Assembly: GCA_041619315.1 (NCBI GenBank)
Contig: JBFKEC010000165.1
Span: 1 to 7,398 of the forward strand
Direction: 5' to 3'
Source of the DNA: Oceanococcus sp041619315
GTDB taxonomy: Bacteria; Pseudomonadota; Gammaproteobacteria; Nevskiales; Oceanococcaceae
DNA: 7,398 bases
The position numbers and the translations under genes were made by a program. Below the pieces are notes generated by a model that ran no database searches, was not told where the DNA came from, and was given only the letters and a program-made list of their open reading frames with translations. Shown in pieces: positions 6,827 through 7,398 of the stretch; the stretch's first letter is position 1, and every line of letters begins with the position of its first letter.

Positions 6827-7398
6827 ATGCATATAAGGAAATACGGGAGACAATACGGCCGCCGCGAGTTTCTACGCAGAACCATCGAAGGCACAGTCGG
6901 GGCTGGCCTGTTGTGTCCACTTTGGGACGCCATCGCATCGAACGGCGATGTGTCCCTGGCCTACCCCGATGAATTGCTGTCCATTGATGAGTACACCAAA
7001 GGCGCCATAAGCACCGGCGACGTCATCGACTCTTCAAACGTCGAGCACGTCAAAGAACTGCTTGAGCCGATTCGATTCGAGCAAATCAGATCCGACGGCC
7101 GGAAGCTGCAAGTGGTCAAAACAACAACGGACCCGATGCGCCTGTCACCCTGGGAGTATGTCGAAGCCACCTTGAAGAACGCCGGGCAAGCTAGATTTTC
7201 CCACGATGGCAATATTGTTACGGCGTCTGGTGAACCATGGATTGGCGGAAACCCCTTTCCAAACCCTAGAAATGGTGTAGAGCTTTGTGCCGCGCAGGTC
7301 CTCAGCTGGGGCCGCCACGACGCCTCGTTCTATGCTGTTGATATCACCATGGTCGACCATGAGGGGAGCGAGAATTTTTTCTACAAAGGCGGCTGGGC
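6827..7398 (+). CDS. DUF1329-family exported protein with twin-arginine signal peptide, 3'-partial
   Basis: The reading frame runs off the right edge after 190 complete codons. The N-terminus has a twin-arginine motif GRREFLR (residues 11-17), a moderately hydrophobic stretch to about residue 36, and a possible signal-peptidase site after A37 (AIA-S). Export by Tat to the periplasm is therefore predicted. C30 is not in a canonical lipobox. The mature part contains WIGGNPFPNPRNGVE (138-152) and VLSWGRHDASFYAVDI (158-173), which I recognise as the DUF1329 block, a LolA-like family of envelope proteins often encoded beside DUF1302 outer-membrane proteins; that association is from memory. The role is probably handling of hydrophobic molecules, but no reaction is established. 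ATG 6827 is the first standard start after an in-frame stop at 6731-6733, yet it has no good ribosome site. The strong AAAGGAGGGG at 6761-6770 is 56 bases too early. The gene is divergent from the GMC dehydrogenase. Confidence 0.82.
   Translation, partial: MHIRKYGRQYGRREFLRRTIEGTVGAGLLCPLWDAIASNGDVSLAYPDELLSIDEYTKGAISTGDVIDSSNVEHVKELLEPIRFEQIRSDGRKLQVVKTTTDPMRLSPWEYVEATLKNAGQARFSHDGNIVTASGEPWIGGNPFPNPRNGVELCAAQVLSWGRHDASFYAVDITMVDHEGSENFFYKGGW

Noticed and set aside
6435..6836. A 133-codon plus-strand open frame spanning the start of the GMC gene and the intergenic gap
   Set aside because: It overlaps the conserved FAD-binding region in antisense and runs past the DUF1329 start. No ribosome site or family features are seen.
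6916..6943. Lipobox around C30 of the DUF1329 protein
   Set aside because: The residue before the cysteine is Leu, not Gly, Ala or Ser, and the Cys lies within the hydrophobic core before a better AIA-S cleavage site.

Overview
The window looks like chromosomal DNA of a Gram-negative proteobacterium, most likely a gammaproteobacterium that oxidises aliphatic or other hydrophobic compounds. The basis is an E. coli-like TatA, an AlkJ-like alcohol dehydrogenase, a DUF1329-type exported protein, and the overall gene style. This is inference; no rRNA or other marker gene is present.

Layout. (1) Positions 8-2485, plus strand: a multidomain biotin-dependent carboxylase with a carboxyltransferase-beta-like domain, a full biotin carboxylase and an AccB-type biotinyl domain. 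Its frame is open to the left edge, so the gene may begin upstream. (2) Positions 2573-2782, minus strand: a lone tatA, tail-to-tail with the carboxylase. (3) Positions 2902-4788, minus strand: a 628-residue fusion of a membrane di-iron desaturase/hydroxylase with a complete phthalate-dioxygenase-reductase-type electron-transfer module (flavin, NAD(P)H and plant-type 2Fe-2S domains). (4) Positions 5015-6607, minus strand: a GMC-family FAD alcohol dehydrogenase resembling AlkJ and choline dehydrogenase. (5) Position 6827 to the right edge, plus strand: the first 190 codons of a DUF1329-family protein with a twin-arginine signal, divergent from the dehydrogenase.

Working model (inference). The fused oxygenase desaturates or hydroxylates a lipid-like substrate using its own reductase domains. 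The AlkJ-like dehydrogenase oxidises an alcohol to an aldehyde. The DUF1329 protein acts in the periplasm or outer membrane on a hydrophobic substrate and leaves the cytoplasm by the Tat route, whose pore-forming subunit type is encoded nearby. The carboxylase may act on an acyl-CoA, but it faces the other way, is visibly richer in G+C than the tatA/desaturase block, and may belong to a different unit.

The most interesting items are the single-chain desaturase-reductase fusion and the CT-BC-BCCP carboxylase with an insertion in its biotinyl domain. Several short inverted repeats sit at candidate promoters and gene ends. I found no tRNA, rRNA, CRISPR array, insertion sequence or transposase.
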